Shown here piece after piece: positions 32,662-42,800 of a DNA stretch of 64,000 nt (within the stretch, counting starts at the first letter, position 1; every line of letters starts with the position of its first letter). Below the pieces are notes generated by a model. That model worked only from the letters and a program-made list of their open reading frames with translations, had not been told where the DNA came from and searched no databases. Position numbers and translations under genes: made by a program. This DNA is from Tubulanus polymorphus. Its lineage: Eukaryota > Nemertea > Palaeonemertea > Tubulaniformes > Tubulanidae. Location: positions 11,020,704 through 11,084,703 of the forward strand of contig NC_134036.1 in assembly GCF_964204645.1 (NCBI RefSeq), read 5' to 3'.

Positions 32662-33420
32662 TAATTTTAATGCCAGTGCTCGCTAAATGCCATTTCAGAG
32701 AACCAAATTGCTCAATCTAACTCAAATTTGATGAAAGTTCCATTCTTTATAATGCCAATTTTGTTATTATGCCATGTTTTCCATTTGCCGCAACAGTGTA
32801 CTAATACTGTATAGGCTTACACAAACTGAATGGCTATCTTTCTCCTTTTATCCTAGACGATATAAGTAACATATGCCATGTCTGTGGAAATGAAAATGGC
32901 AAGTCTTCTGATTGGGTAAGTATAACTTGAATAGATTTAGGTGAGATAAATTAAAAAGACCAAAAGAATATACAATGTACTAAGGGAATTATGGCTAGTA
33001 ATTGCAGGGAGGGTCAAAGTCATGTTTTGTGCTTTGATTGTTAAGACAGAAGCACCCATATATAAATGAACATTAATCAGAATATACAGTTCTGTTATTT
33101 CTTTTCTAGGAGGAATGCAACTATTGCTATCGATGGTACCATGTGGTGTGTCTACCTCATACTTTAAACCGAAAGATAATTCTAAATTTTGATTGGAAAT
33201 ATATTTTCTGCAAGCAGTACTGTAGTAAGTAAAGAAATAAACACTTAAATTCATGATAAGAAATAAACACATTAAATTCATTCTATATTCTGAATTCCAT
33301 TTTATTTTTTGTCTCAATATTTACAACCTGTCAAAGAAGGAAACGGATCGGAAATCTTTTCAGATTTTAACTTTAAAATTTCGATTTTATCATCGCAGAA
33401 TAACGTATACCTATTGACAC
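32662..33420. other. Host-like non-coding sequence
   Basis: No gene, RNA or clear repeat recognised. A minus-strand frame at 32937-33317 has hydrophobic stretches but no family resemblance. Confidence 0.4.
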
Positions 33421-33620
33421 TGTAATTGACTTTTGACTAGCCATGTGCTTTACTTCCGCGTACGTCACGGTTTGTTTACTTCCGGTATATTCAGAACATG
33501 CGCAGTGCGAAACCTAACTGTGGCCGGTAGAAAAAATCGCTTACCGTGAGGGAGGAGGGAAAGTGGGGGATAATTCCAAGATGGCGTCTTTTAACGGCTA
33601 TTGTGAAATCATGAACGAGT
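33421..33620. promoter_or_regulatory. P3 terminal/promoter region with ETS, CRE and YY1-type sites
   Basis: Contains ACTTCCGCG and TACGTCACGG (33452-33470), ACTTCCGG (33478-33485), a GAGGGAGGAGGGA purine tract (33548-33560) and CCAAGATGGCG (33576-33586). The same ingredients occur at the P2 left end, supporting a related Polinton terminus. A short frame starting at the ATG inside AAGATGGCG (MASFNGYCEIMNEF) is probably accidental. Confidence 0.5.
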
Positions 33621-33794
33621 TTCGACGAAAAATATTTCGCAATAACAAGTGAAACCGTAAATCGTGTTCGGGCAAGTCATTTTCTGACTATAAAAACGCG
33701 ATGTAAATCCATAAATTAATCATTCTGTTCCGAGACTTCGAACCATCAACATACATGATGAATACGACTACTTGACAAAGTATTTTAGAAATAT

Positions 33795-35732
33795 GTAGTA
33801 CGACGAAGTCATCTACTCAATCTAGAAAAAGAAAACGCCCGACGCACAAACTCGCCTTCAGTAAGTTTCTACGCAGTCGCGGGCCCGTTGAAAGTTCAAC
33901 GGAATACCTGGAACTATGACCCCGAGCCTCATTATCTAGGATCGCTTGTATATGCCAGTGCTAAAACGTGGCAGGGGGTAAAACGTATAGATTTACGAAC
34001 TTTCGAATGCTGCGAACGACGAAAACAACTATACCCTACTAAAAACGGTATTGCTTTGGATCTCCAAGAGTGGGTACATATAGATTATTGTAAAGCCGAT
34101 ATCGAACACGAAATTGCGCGCGTTAAAGAAGATATCGATTACGTGGGTGTGGTGACCGTTGGTCGTTCGAACTTTATCAAAATATATAGATCTAGTCACG
34201 ATCACCGTATTTACGTAGATATCCGAAAATACGATCAACACGATGAGCTTTTCGACGTAAATCCGACTAGATGCGGCGTTAAACTAACATTGGAAAAATG
34301 AAAAAAATTAAAAGACATTAATTTTACAGAAGATATATCCGAACTGGCTAATATGAGACCGTGCTGGTATGATTCGAGGCTGTTCGAATATCACGGATAC
34401 CGGATACCGGACACCTAAATACCGGATACCGGATACCCGAGATTGCGGAGTATATAGCGCATCGGGTCTAATGGTCAGCGGTAAACGGCAGTTCGTGTGA
34501 GATCTAGTAGAAGAATAAAAGGCCTATATTATTTTCATAATACATCGGTATATGCTTTTCAAGTACAGTAGCATACAAATGTTACCGGTATAGACAATTC
34601 AAACAGATTTATTGCTTCCGAGTAATAACACGATTACATACGACAGTCACGGTAACAAACAGTAGACAGAAAATATTTTTTATCATTCTGCCAATTTGAA
34701 CGGATTACCGAATAGACCGTTTTGGGCAGAGCTACTGTACAATACAAAATATCTTTATCATTCAGTTTCACGAAGAAGGCCATTTTAATAAAGTTAAGCG
34801 TTATTGACGATCTATATTTTCATGATCTTTAGAATTAAATTTAACATCAGGGTAAATAGTCACTTAGAGGTATGGTAGGTACCGGTATTTGACGAACTGA
34901 TTTTTGAAGGTTATACCAAAACAATTGGTGTCCAGGGGTGTTGATTTTCGACGATCGCCATGGACTCAATTTCATTTTTAGGGACATCGTGATTGAGAAT
35001 GAAATGTAGACATATCGTCCAATAAATAGAATATACCGAATATTCTCCTCCATAAAATAAGAAAACGAATTTTAATTCTTTGTTTGTAAATACTTGTATT
35101 TCATTGGTGTTCAGCTCAACTATTCCATCGTAAATCAACAAATACAAAATGTAGAGATCTTTAAAACAAACTTTATTAGACGAAACTTTAGACTCGCTTA
35201 TGGCCTTCAAACTTGAGATATAGGGCCTAGCAGTACTCAGCCCTATTAATGAAAGGATTTTACAGAAAAACCAAAAAGGGCCACCAATACATATCCATCA
35301 CCAGTGAAGTAAGATAATAAAAAATGAATATAACGTTTAACTTCACCTAACCAAAGAAAAACAGTATTCAGAAAAAAATATGTATAATATTGAGATCGAT
35401 GATGACACTTAAAACGTGAGAGAAGGCTGTAATCAGGCTAGCATTAAGACAAATAAGCTGGTTAGCCGCTGTAACAATTTGACATAAATGAATTGTATGT
35501 CGCGGCAGTACTACTTACAACAACACGGAAACGAATCCTTAGACCCGATGCGCTATATATTCCGCAATCTCGAGTATCCGGTATTTAGGTGTCCGGTATC
35601 CGGTATCCGTGATATTCGAACAGCCATGATTCGAGTCACTCGAATCAGGAATACAGGTGTCCGCACTGCGCAAAAGACACAAGCGGGGTTAGAAAAGCAC
35701 TCGAATACGGAATAATGATAACCCAAGTATAA
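33795..35732 (+). pseudogene. P3 double PC4-like transcription coactivator, split by transposon
   Basis: The main frame (33888-34301) has two tandem PC4/p15-type ssDNA-binding domains. Domain 1 (about residues 18-80) shows RIDLRTFE, LYPTKNGIALDLQEW and KADIEHEI; domain 2 (about 90-137) shows IYVDIRKYD, NPTRCGVKLTLEK. Both carry the family pattern IDIR ... PT(K/R)xGxxL ... W. The Trp codon of domain 2 is a TGA (34302-34304 region); the same frame continues to the transposon at 34378 and resumes at 35635, ending at 35732 after a CPHC motif. A basic N-terminal part (SRKRKRP) lies in another frame from about 33795, implying a shift near 33917. PC4 acts with the TBP/TFIID machinery and binds melted DNA, which fits the TBP-like gene in P2. 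Confidence 0.75.
34378..35625. mobile_element. Mutator-like non-autonomous transposon, 9-bp TSD
   Basis: The terminal inverted repeats start GGCTGTTCGAATATCACGG (34378 to about 34471, and 35541-35625 reversed). The left copy has one extra CGGATACC. Perfect 9-bp direct repeats ATGATTCGA flank it (34369-34377 and 35626-35634). A 9-bp duplication and 85-93-bp TIRs fit Mutator/MULE-type elements. No transposase is recognised; the longest frame (34911-35210, minus) has no motif. Confidence 0.8.
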
Positions 35733-35827
35733 TTTCCCAGATAATTATTAGATAATATTCATATAAAAGCTTATTAAAATGCATAATAAACTTGCAATGG
35801 ATATAATATTTCATATCTGTCTCATTT

Positions 35828-35985
35828 TATTCGGATTTACTCTATAATAATCTAGCATTTTGGTCGTTGCACAGACCCTGGATACAATCATCAAAGAATG
35901 TAATTAAGTAATTGAGCAACAAAAACCATTGACCCATCGTTAACATCTGCCATCTGAAATATCTGGTCAGCAAACATCTGCAGCG
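35828..35985. repeat. Duplicated segment left of RING ORF
   Basis: About 150 bases from TTATTCGGATTTACTCTA to ATATCTGGTCAGC match 36590-36748 (TTATTCAGGTTTACTCTA to ATATCTGGTCAG) in the same orientation at roughly 80% by eye. On the minus strand both encode LLTRYFR(W/R)QMLT, so the duplicated piece may once have been coding. Confidence 0.65.
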
Positions 35986-36042
35986 AAAAGTAGCTATTGC
36001 GTATAAAATACTCGTCAGAAGATCTCGAAATCCATAACCAAA

Positions 36043-36315
36043 ATGTCGAGCAAAGCAGGAGCAAGATTTTTTTATTGCAACTACGCTGGAACGCCGGTGT
36101 GCTGTGTGTGCCTCGAAAGACGGCGAGCGTTGGTGGCCTGTGAAAACCATCCCTTGGCTAACTATATTTGTATGGGATGTTTTATTCAAATGGTAGAACT
36201 ACGTCCAGAGGACCAACGGTATATTACGTGCCCAATGTGTCGCCTGGTATGGTATTTCGAGTTGATGAAAGCGCGCCGTTCGACGTTGAGTGGTATGCGT
36301 GAAAGGCCACGTTAG
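36043..36315 (+). CDS. P3 RING-like zinc-binding protein, 90 aa
   Basis: Intact small ORF with a good start context (AAAATGTCG). Metal ligands fit a RING-type pattern: CCVC near residues 20-23, then VACENH (Cys and His), ICMGC (Cys pair) and ITCPMC (Cys pair). The spacing between the His and the third Cys pair is longer than in classical C3HC4 rings. An E3 ubiquitin ligase role is possible. It is followed 55 bases downstream by a histone-type 3' end signal and flanked by a duplicated 150-bp segment. Confidence 0.6.
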   Translation: MSSKAGARFFYCNYAGTPVCCVCLERRRALVACENHPLANYICMGCFIQMVELRPEDQRYITCPMCRLVWYFELMKARRSTLSGMRERPR

Positions 36316-36369
36316 GAAGACGCCGACTAAGAAGAGTTATGAAAACGATATACTGCAAAAAAAACACAC

Positions 36370-36408
36370 GGTTCTTTTAAGAACCACCCCAAAATTCTCA
36401 GAAAGAGA
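36370..36408 (+). terminator. Histone-type mRNA 3' stem-loop and purine downstream element
   Basis: GGTTCTTTTAAGAACC (36370-36385) is a six-base-pair stem with a four-base loop that satisfies the replication-dependent histone consensus GGYYYUUHUHARRRCC. It is followed by ACCCCA, and 15 bases later by AGAAAGAGA (36400-36408), matching a histone downstream element. The 5' flank is A/C-rich as in histone genes. It lies 55 bases after the RING ORF stop. Such mRNAs would be cleaved without polyadenylation and peak in S phase (established for histone genes, inferred here). Confidence 0.75.
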
Positions 36409-36589
36409 CAGTTTTGCTAAGCTCCTCGCTTTATGCCTCAGTTTTTCTTTTTTCTCAGAAGATTAAAATGTGTAAAAAAATACATCAACCATTGTGAGGA
36501 CAGAACGGGCAATATATCACCCGCTCTAACCAAAAGGGGGTTAACTAAAGTAGTGAAATTCTATATTTTACGAATTTTATACGTTATTA

Positions 36590-36748
36590 TTCAGGTTTAC
36601 TCTACAATAATCAAGCATTCTGTCGTTGACCAGCCCCTTCATACATTATATTATCAAAGAACGTAATTAAGTTATTGAGAAACAAAAACAATTGATCCGT
36701 CGTTAGCATCTGCCGTCTAAAATATCTGGTCAGTAAATTATCAGTGTT
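36590..36748. repeat. Duplicated segment right of RING ORF
   Basis: Second copy of the 150-bp segment at 35828-35985. It abuts the protease fragment, so the RING gene lies between two direct repeats. Confidence 0.65.
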
Positions 36749-36862
36749 TACTATAAAACCAGCTGGATAGCGCGTTATATTCGGTAGTCTGTCACATGGG
36801 TACACACCAAAGAAAAACGCTTTCAGACATTCGTCTTTTTTTAATAAATTCTAAAATTTGGT
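36740..36862 (-). pseudogene. P3 adenain-like cysteine protease, N-terminal fragment
   Basis: The minus strand reads KKDECLKAFFFGVYPCDRLP then YPAGFIVNTD, the N-terminal signature of the Polinton/adenovirus maturation protease family (Ulp1/C5 fold), in which the catalytic His follows shortly after NTD. The frame then runs into the duplicated segment, so the catalytic part is missing. Confidence 0.6.
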
Positions 36863-36892
36863 TTGTGTATAATATGGTCGCTAATAATCGAT

Positions 36893-38183
36893 CTATATAT
36901 GACGTTCTTTAGTTACTTGTAGTAATTCGTCGAAAACGGCGTAAACAATCGAATTCACGTTATGCGGTGAAGCTTCATCATATCGCATTTCGATTTTTAA
37001 CGACCCCTTTTTAATTAGTGACAGGTGCGGTTGATCCCCGTACTCGGGCAACATGTTGAACCCACAAATGAAATTGCCTTTTTTGAAATCCTCACGTTTT
37101 ATCCCAATTCCTTCGATTTTATACAATAAACCCCGGGCTATATATAAACCGTGATACACTTCACTACCATCACCGCGAGAGTCTATAATTAACGGCGAGT
37201 TTAGTGCATGGATATTATCAACGGTCACCCCCTATATAATTCAACGAATAATCCTTGAAATCCAACGGATTCTTTTTGTAATTACCGCTCAACGCGTCGT
37301 CGTCCACTAAAGCTAAAACAATAGCCTTAGGTATCTCTCCGACGAAAACGGAATCCTTGATAATTGTTCTCAGACCTCCTTGAATTTTTAACGATAATAA
37401 TTCAGTTCTCGAAAAATAATATTTTGCTGTACTCTTTTCCAGTGCTTTAACGTGCGCTACTAAAACAGAACTATCCAGTTCTAGTTTACGAATGTATAGT
37501 TAAGCGCTTTCAATCTTTATACGAAAATCTGGGTTTTCGGCAGGGGAAATTAGAGCAAAACATTCCTTTGATCGAGTTAGTTTTATTTGTAAATCTGTAT
37601 TGTTGATGAAAATCTTATTCATTCTCATTACGTCGCTGTACAAACGAGTATAAGCGCAAACCAGTTTACTGCCTTTAGTGTAGTTATTCCTTCTGACCAA
37701 ACCGGAATTTGCGTTTGGTAAAGTAGGATCGATATTTGACTTTTTTCCGGCTTCGTCTTCGGCATAAAGATCGCATTGTAGCCAGCTGCTATTTTTAGTA
37801 TACGAGTTGTAATTAACCATATTTTCCAGCTCACATTTGAACGGGTATAACCCCCCGTCGTGGGTAACCACTCGGTCGTTAAGCGTAATTTGCATATCGC
37901 TAAATAGACTATTGGCGCCATTGATCATTGAGACTGGCTTTTCAGGACCCACATTAGTTCAATCGGCGTTAACTATTTTGAGCTGTAGTTCTAAATACGT
38001 GACGTTTAAATCTAAATATTGTTCAGTTCTGAATACAATCGGTCCCATATCGTTAATCGACGTAGTGGGTTCATAGCTGACGTATCGGCATTCTTTGAAA
38101 TCTATCTGTGTTCCGGGAACTGTAAACAGATCGAGTTCGGACTTGACGGACAATGGCGAATCCTTGCGTACTAATAATGACAT
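36893..38183 (-). pseudogene. P3 F54H12.2-type major capsid candidate (broken)
   Basis: The N-terminal SELDLFTVPGTQIDFKEC and YEPTTSINDMGPIVFR are signatures of the family labelled F54H12.2-like in invertebrate genomes and tied to Polintons. Its length (about 430 codons) and context fit a double-jelly-roll capsid. Breaks: a TGA at 37959-37961 where the family has Trp, a TAA at 37500-37502, and a frameshift near 37233. The C-terminal part (37228-36893) includes YHGLYIARGLLYKIEG and ends VFDELLQVTKE. It is unrelated in sequence to the P1 capsid candidate. Confidence 0.75.
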
Positions 38184-38242
38184 AATTAGTACGCTTCAGC
38201 GGATGCTTTGGTTTGTCGTACGCGTTTTCTGGTTGTTATACG

Positions 38243-38596
38243 TCAACTTCGTTTACGACCTTTTATTGATTTTGGGGTTGAGGTAGATGGTCTCTTTAAA
38301 CTTCGTCTGATAATGCGACCCATTGTTTCGATGCCACGATCTTTGATGGCTGTCGCGATATACTTACCGCCTACCACATCGCTGGCTACGTGTAAACCCG
38401 TTCTCAGTAAAGAGGAACCGCTTGCTTGGCGATATCTTTAGTAGTGGAATAACTGGACGAGCCAACCCGCCCAAGACTGATGCAAATCAAGCACCGCCTT
38501 GTACGGGGAATGCCGTGTATAGGTCAATACCCGAACCGCTTTGGTTCATGTAATATTTACCACAAGCATCCCGATCGATTTCGCAGAGAGCCCTCA
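38243..38596 (-). pseudogene. P3 minor virion protein (pVI-like), broken
   Basis: Starts MRALCEIDRDACGKYYMNQ at 38596. GSGIDLYTAFPVQGGA is followed by an in-frame TGA, then FASVLGGLARPVIPLL. Two frameshifts (near 38450 and 38425) lead to GLHVASDVVGGKYI and a basic tail, ending at 38243. The YYxxQxGxG start and the VGGxxI segment are conserved in a short protein next to the capsid gene in this Polinton lineage, often likened to adenovirus pVI. Confidence 0.6.
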
Positions 38597-38759
38597 TAGC
38601 AATAAATTCTTCTTTTTAAAGTGTAGACCCAGGTTAACTTTGTCCTCTCTGAAAACGGGGATTCTTCCAGCACATTTTAGGATTTTAAGACATATCGTGA
38701 AAAAGACTGCTATCGATGACGTGGACAGGAGGGTTTGTTTCATTCCGTTCCAAGAAATA

Positions 38760-38939
38760 TGGTATTATCTAGCGTTGTTAAAGACATGGGTTATAAATTA
38801 TCGAATATATGTTTAGAATATGACACGGTAAGTGATGAAAATATTGCTAACACAATTCAAACTAAATACAATCCAGGATTTTCATTATCATATGATTATA
38901 TTGATAAATTCAATACTGTAACTATTAATGCAAATGATG
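38760..38939 (+). pseudogene. Fragment of a P1-lineage capsid gene
   Basis: About 180 bases match the P1 capsid gene at 11340-11525; the encoded LGYKLSNICLEYDTV region reads MGYKLSNICLEYDTV here. About four-fifths of residues agree. It is sharply bounded by P3 sequence on the left and a hairpin on the right. It is a second case of P1-lineage DNA inside P2/P3. Confidence 0.7.
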
Positions 38940-38978
38940 CTACGAGCAATTATCTCAGGTTGAGATTATTGCTCGTAG
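38940..38978. repeat. Hairpin, 17 of 18 stem positions paired
   Basis: CTACGAGCAAT and ATTGCTCGTAG arms extend to an 18-base stem around a short GGT loop. It abuts the P1-lineage fragment exactly. Confidence 0.75.
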
Positions 38979-40335
38979 GTTTGTGTTATTCAGCTCAAAC
39001 GTACATGTGTAGCTGCAGTGATCAGCGCATTTTCTGTATGCGGTTGCAATACACGTTTATAGATTAATTTGTCCTAGTCGCACTTTTCGCGTCCTATTGA
39101 TCCGCAGCAAGATTTCGTAGTAGCTAAAAATATTTGTAATGTTGATTTCCTGTATGCGTTGGTAGTTATTAATGGGTGTCAGATAAAAAACGATGTAGTA
39201 AGCAGGTTGTTGTTAGACGCGAAGAAAGAAGGACACGTTGGGACTCGACCTCACAACAACTACTTGTGTTGATCTCATTTCAACCTTTGTAGTACACTAT
39301 ATCTTGTTTTGCATTGTTTAAACTCGCTAAATAGTTGAACACGACAGAAGATTGACGACACCGGCCTGACTTTTTTACGTACATGTCTTTTTTATGAATG
39401 AAAATAAGAACATACCTTTTTTATTGCGAAGTAGTGAGTCTAAATCTCGCTCGCACCAAATGGACCATTGCGCAGCGAACGCGTACACGTACACGTGGCT
39501 CCATAGGAGATTCACCGACGCCGGCCGTAAGCTCGTGCCACCATCTCGATCATTATCTTTACATCATATCTTATTTTTTTTTCTTATGGAAAGCTCCATT
39601 TACATCTACACCGCACCCACTGGAGTCAGGTGGGGGACTGAAAAATTGTTACATGATTGTAGCGAGAAATTGTAGTTTAGAAAGAAAATTACCTCAAGCT
39701 CCGTGAGTAAAGGGAAATTGGGGGTTTGAGGCCAGAAGTATGGAGTATGAGGCTAGGTAGGTTTTTGGGTTAAAATGTTGCGTAAATTATATGGGGTAAA
39801 TTTTTTCTTGGAGGATGGAAATGCAAGTGAAATGTCTATAAAATAAAATATTTGTTGATATTTTCCAAACATTGTGATAAATATGTTGGTAAATCGAATA
39901 TATCTTTTCATAATAAATCATGTAAACATCAGAAAAAATGTAATTGGTGGTGAAAAAATAAATATAGATGAAAAAAAAATAGATTCTATAAAACTGAATG
40001 AAATTTATTGTGATATTTTCGCAGGTTAAAAGACAGTATATATCTCGGTTTCAGCAGAAAGGAGTACCATTTTGCTTGGTTCTAGGTGTTCCTTTAGCGG
40101 TTTGTGACATATTGTGTCAGCTCCAGTTATGTCATTTTATTACTATACCGTTATAGCGTCATTTTATTACTATACCGTTATAGCGTCTCGTACGATGTTT
40201 AATTCGTGTTTGTCGTATATATTTCTGTCTGATGTGATTCCTTACCTTCGCCTGAAGATACGACAGATTATTCCCTATTTAGTGATGATCGTTAGAACAG
40301 CGTCTGTTTCTCCAGTATTTGACTATGTTATTAGG

Positions 40336-40383
40336 TGTTGCTGTTCCCTGTGAATTGGTGTAAATTCACAGGGAACAGCAACA
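40336..40383. repeat. Perfect 21-bp hairpin
   Basis: TGTTGCTGTTCCCTGTGAAT (plus T) at 40336-40356 is the exact reverse complement of 40363-40383, with a 6-base loop. The perfect pairing and tiny loop argue against a miRNA precursor and for a recent foldback. Confidence 0.8.
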
Positions 40384-40834
40384 GTTATAAGGCGCAGCTA
40401 TAAATTGACTTTCAATTTTGGAATTGAAGAAAATTATATGAACTTTAAAAAGTCCGATATTTTCAATCTATGATTTGCTGTGATATTTTGTAATCGTATT
40501 TCATTATACAATCGTCGCGAGTGTTGTGTTCTGAGTTTGGTTTGTCTCATCTTGATTTTCGGGGCGAAAATATTAAGTCCATGGGGATATTAGGAAGATA
40601 GTGATGTGTACGGAAGCTGGAGTTCATGGTTAGTGTTACTATTGCCAGACTGCCTGCGTTGATGCATGAGGCAGACATAAACAATTAATAGAAATAATGT
40701 AAATAAACACGTCTGGATGTGACGTATGTGTCTACGTAGAAAAACCTAAACATAGTACGGCCATGAGTTCCGACGAGTACACAAGATATTTTTTGGTTGT
40801 TGTGACGTGTGTAGGTACGTTTACATTCCATACA

Positions 40835-40965
40835 TGGGCTGGAGGAATGTTTTGACGCATAAATACATGAAAATCCGTGAATTCCAGCCATGTGTGGTAA
40901 GGGTCTGCACACGTTACAACATTCCTCCAGCCTCATTTTAAAGAGTAAAATGATTTAAAATGAGA
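40835..40965. repeat. Nested inverted repeats
   Basis: GGCTGGAGGAATGTT (about 40838) pairs with AACATTCCTCCAGCC (about 40917-40931), and CTCATTTTAAA pairs with TTTAAAATGAG just beyond. Probably a foldback MITE. Confidence 0.6.
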
Positions 40966-42212
40966 CGCTGGGAAACATTAAAAGTAGAAAAAAAAACAAC
41001 GAGACTGGAAAGAAAACAGCCAGAGCGAATATACCTCTGTGAATAAAAGCTTATTATACCTACCGGAGAAGATTCTTTCAACCTTCATTATCTATCACTT
41101 ATTTTCGATCGAATTGTCTGTAAAACATCAGTCTTCGTCCATGATTTGAATTCAATCCAATAGTTTTCACTATTTTCAATTTGTTCTGCTTATAATCTCT
41201 TATCTAGAGTACCAATGCTTAATTTTGATGCTGATTAAACGTACACTCACGTACATTTAGGAAAGTCCATATTAAGAATTTCGTTTCTTGTTTTTGTATT
41301 GCATCTACACGCCAGAGGTAATAACGGATTCATACATTTGAGAGAAAAAATTCCTTGTGTACAGACAGTTCAACTTTTTAGATCCCTGAAAAGCTTCCAT
41401 TTTAGATATCTCGATAATATTTGACCATTTATTTTTCTGATTGACCATTAATTTTCCCAAAAAGTCCCTTCTTCGAAAAACCTAAGCAACCAATGTATGC
41501 TTGCTTTGTGTTTACCAATGCACTTATTATAAGTACATTAGCAAGCACATTGTTACCTTTTCTAGCTATTTCCACTGTTTTCAGTGAAATATTGCATCCT
41601 GTATTACATGAATCATTCAACGATACTCCGGGACTAATAACTCACAAAAAGTTTAGATTAACCATTAAACAATATGATACATGACCAAATACACGTTTGA
41701 TATGAAAAAGACCCGCTACGCGCACATTTCAAATTTCGAACCATGGCTTATCATTTAAAAATTACGACACGACGTTCGATCTCTCACTAGAGATCATCTT
41801 TTTAAATTTATACGCAGCGGGTTTAATTGTTTTGTCAATTAACTACATTTGAGTGTGATTATACTACAAATACAAAGTGATTTCAGCAATGAAGTTTTAA
41901 TTGCAATTACAAATATTAACAATCCACTGGTAAACTCTGAACAACCTTCGGCAACTAACCTCAGATCGTAGATTGGTCTCAGGTGGCCTGCTGATCCACT
42001 TTTCTAATACTACTAAATAATTCAACATTATATTTAGAAGTAGTCCATTGAAGTACTATTTATTTTCATATCAGGATAATTTGTGTACGGAAGATTGTAA
42101 AACGATATTCCATCGAGTTTTATGGTACTCTAGATTATAGTGTATACAATCAATAATTAATTATCTTCCACGGATACCAATCATCCCAAGTTAACACAAT
42201 AATTTTCTTAAA

Positions 42213-42321
42213 ACTGTTATTGTTGATAACGATGTTTTCTACTGGTCTGAAGTACCACTAACAGCGGACTGTTACTGTTGATTACGATGTTTTCTACTGG
42301 TCTGAAGTACCACTAACAGCC
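42213..42321. repeat. 55-bp direct tandem duplication
   Basis: The segment containing GATGTTTTCTACTGGTCTGA occurs twice in tandem (42213-42267, 42268-42321) with few differences. Confidence 0.85.
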
Positions 42322-42472
42322 GAATGTAGGCGATTCATGTAGAATTTAGATTGTTAAATTAAGGGTGTTAGAAACGTACGGCAGCAAACGGCTTTTCTCA
42401 TAGTGAGAACGCTTAACTAAATTTATTGCCTATACGCAGCGAAATAATCGCCTAAACGCAGTTAAACGACTG

Positions 42473-42800
42473 TCTCGAGCGGAGTTAATGCGTCGATCGC
42501 TCTATATTACTTCGAGAAGTTACTGTCTCGGCCAAAGAGTGGCGTGCGATTCGGTCCGACTGATTCAACCGCGCGCAGCCGTCTCGCGCATATTGGTCCC
42601 TATATGAACGAATACTTTTTTGCGCCAAATTCTGGAAATAATTTCTCCCTGGTCTCCCTTAATTTTCGAGGCCGTACTTCCGGTAGATCGATTTTTTCTT
42701 CCCACAAAATAATTTTGCCGTGATCACCGTGCGTTAAGAGTCGATTTTTGGTATATAATCTAGAAACAAACATCGGTGATGATCGTGTCTGCAACATAAT
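42473..42800. repeat. Dispersed repeat, copy A
   Basis: GTCTCGAGCGGAGTTAATGC through GATCGATTTTTTC matches 57297-57620 over about 300 bases with scattered differences. Read on the minus strand both contain a conserved frame fragment (RETREKLFPEFGAKKY), so the unit may derive from an old coding exon or transposon. Confidence 0.7.

Larger units (their letters stand above)
33421..38978. mobile_element. P3: Polinton section with PC4-like, RING and capsid genes
   Basis: Holds a two-domain PC4-like gene and RING ORF on the plus strand, and protease fragment, F54H12.2-type capsid and minor virion genes on the minus strand. The gene families complement those in P2 (which lacks capsid genes), so P3 may be the other half of the same element or a sister copy. 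It ends in a short P1-lineage fragment and a hairpin near 38.98 kb. Confidence 0.65.

Noticed and set aside
40336-40383. miRNA precursor
   Set aside because: The stem is perfect and only 21 bp with a 6-base loop, unlike an animal pre-miRNA with mismatches and a longer stem.
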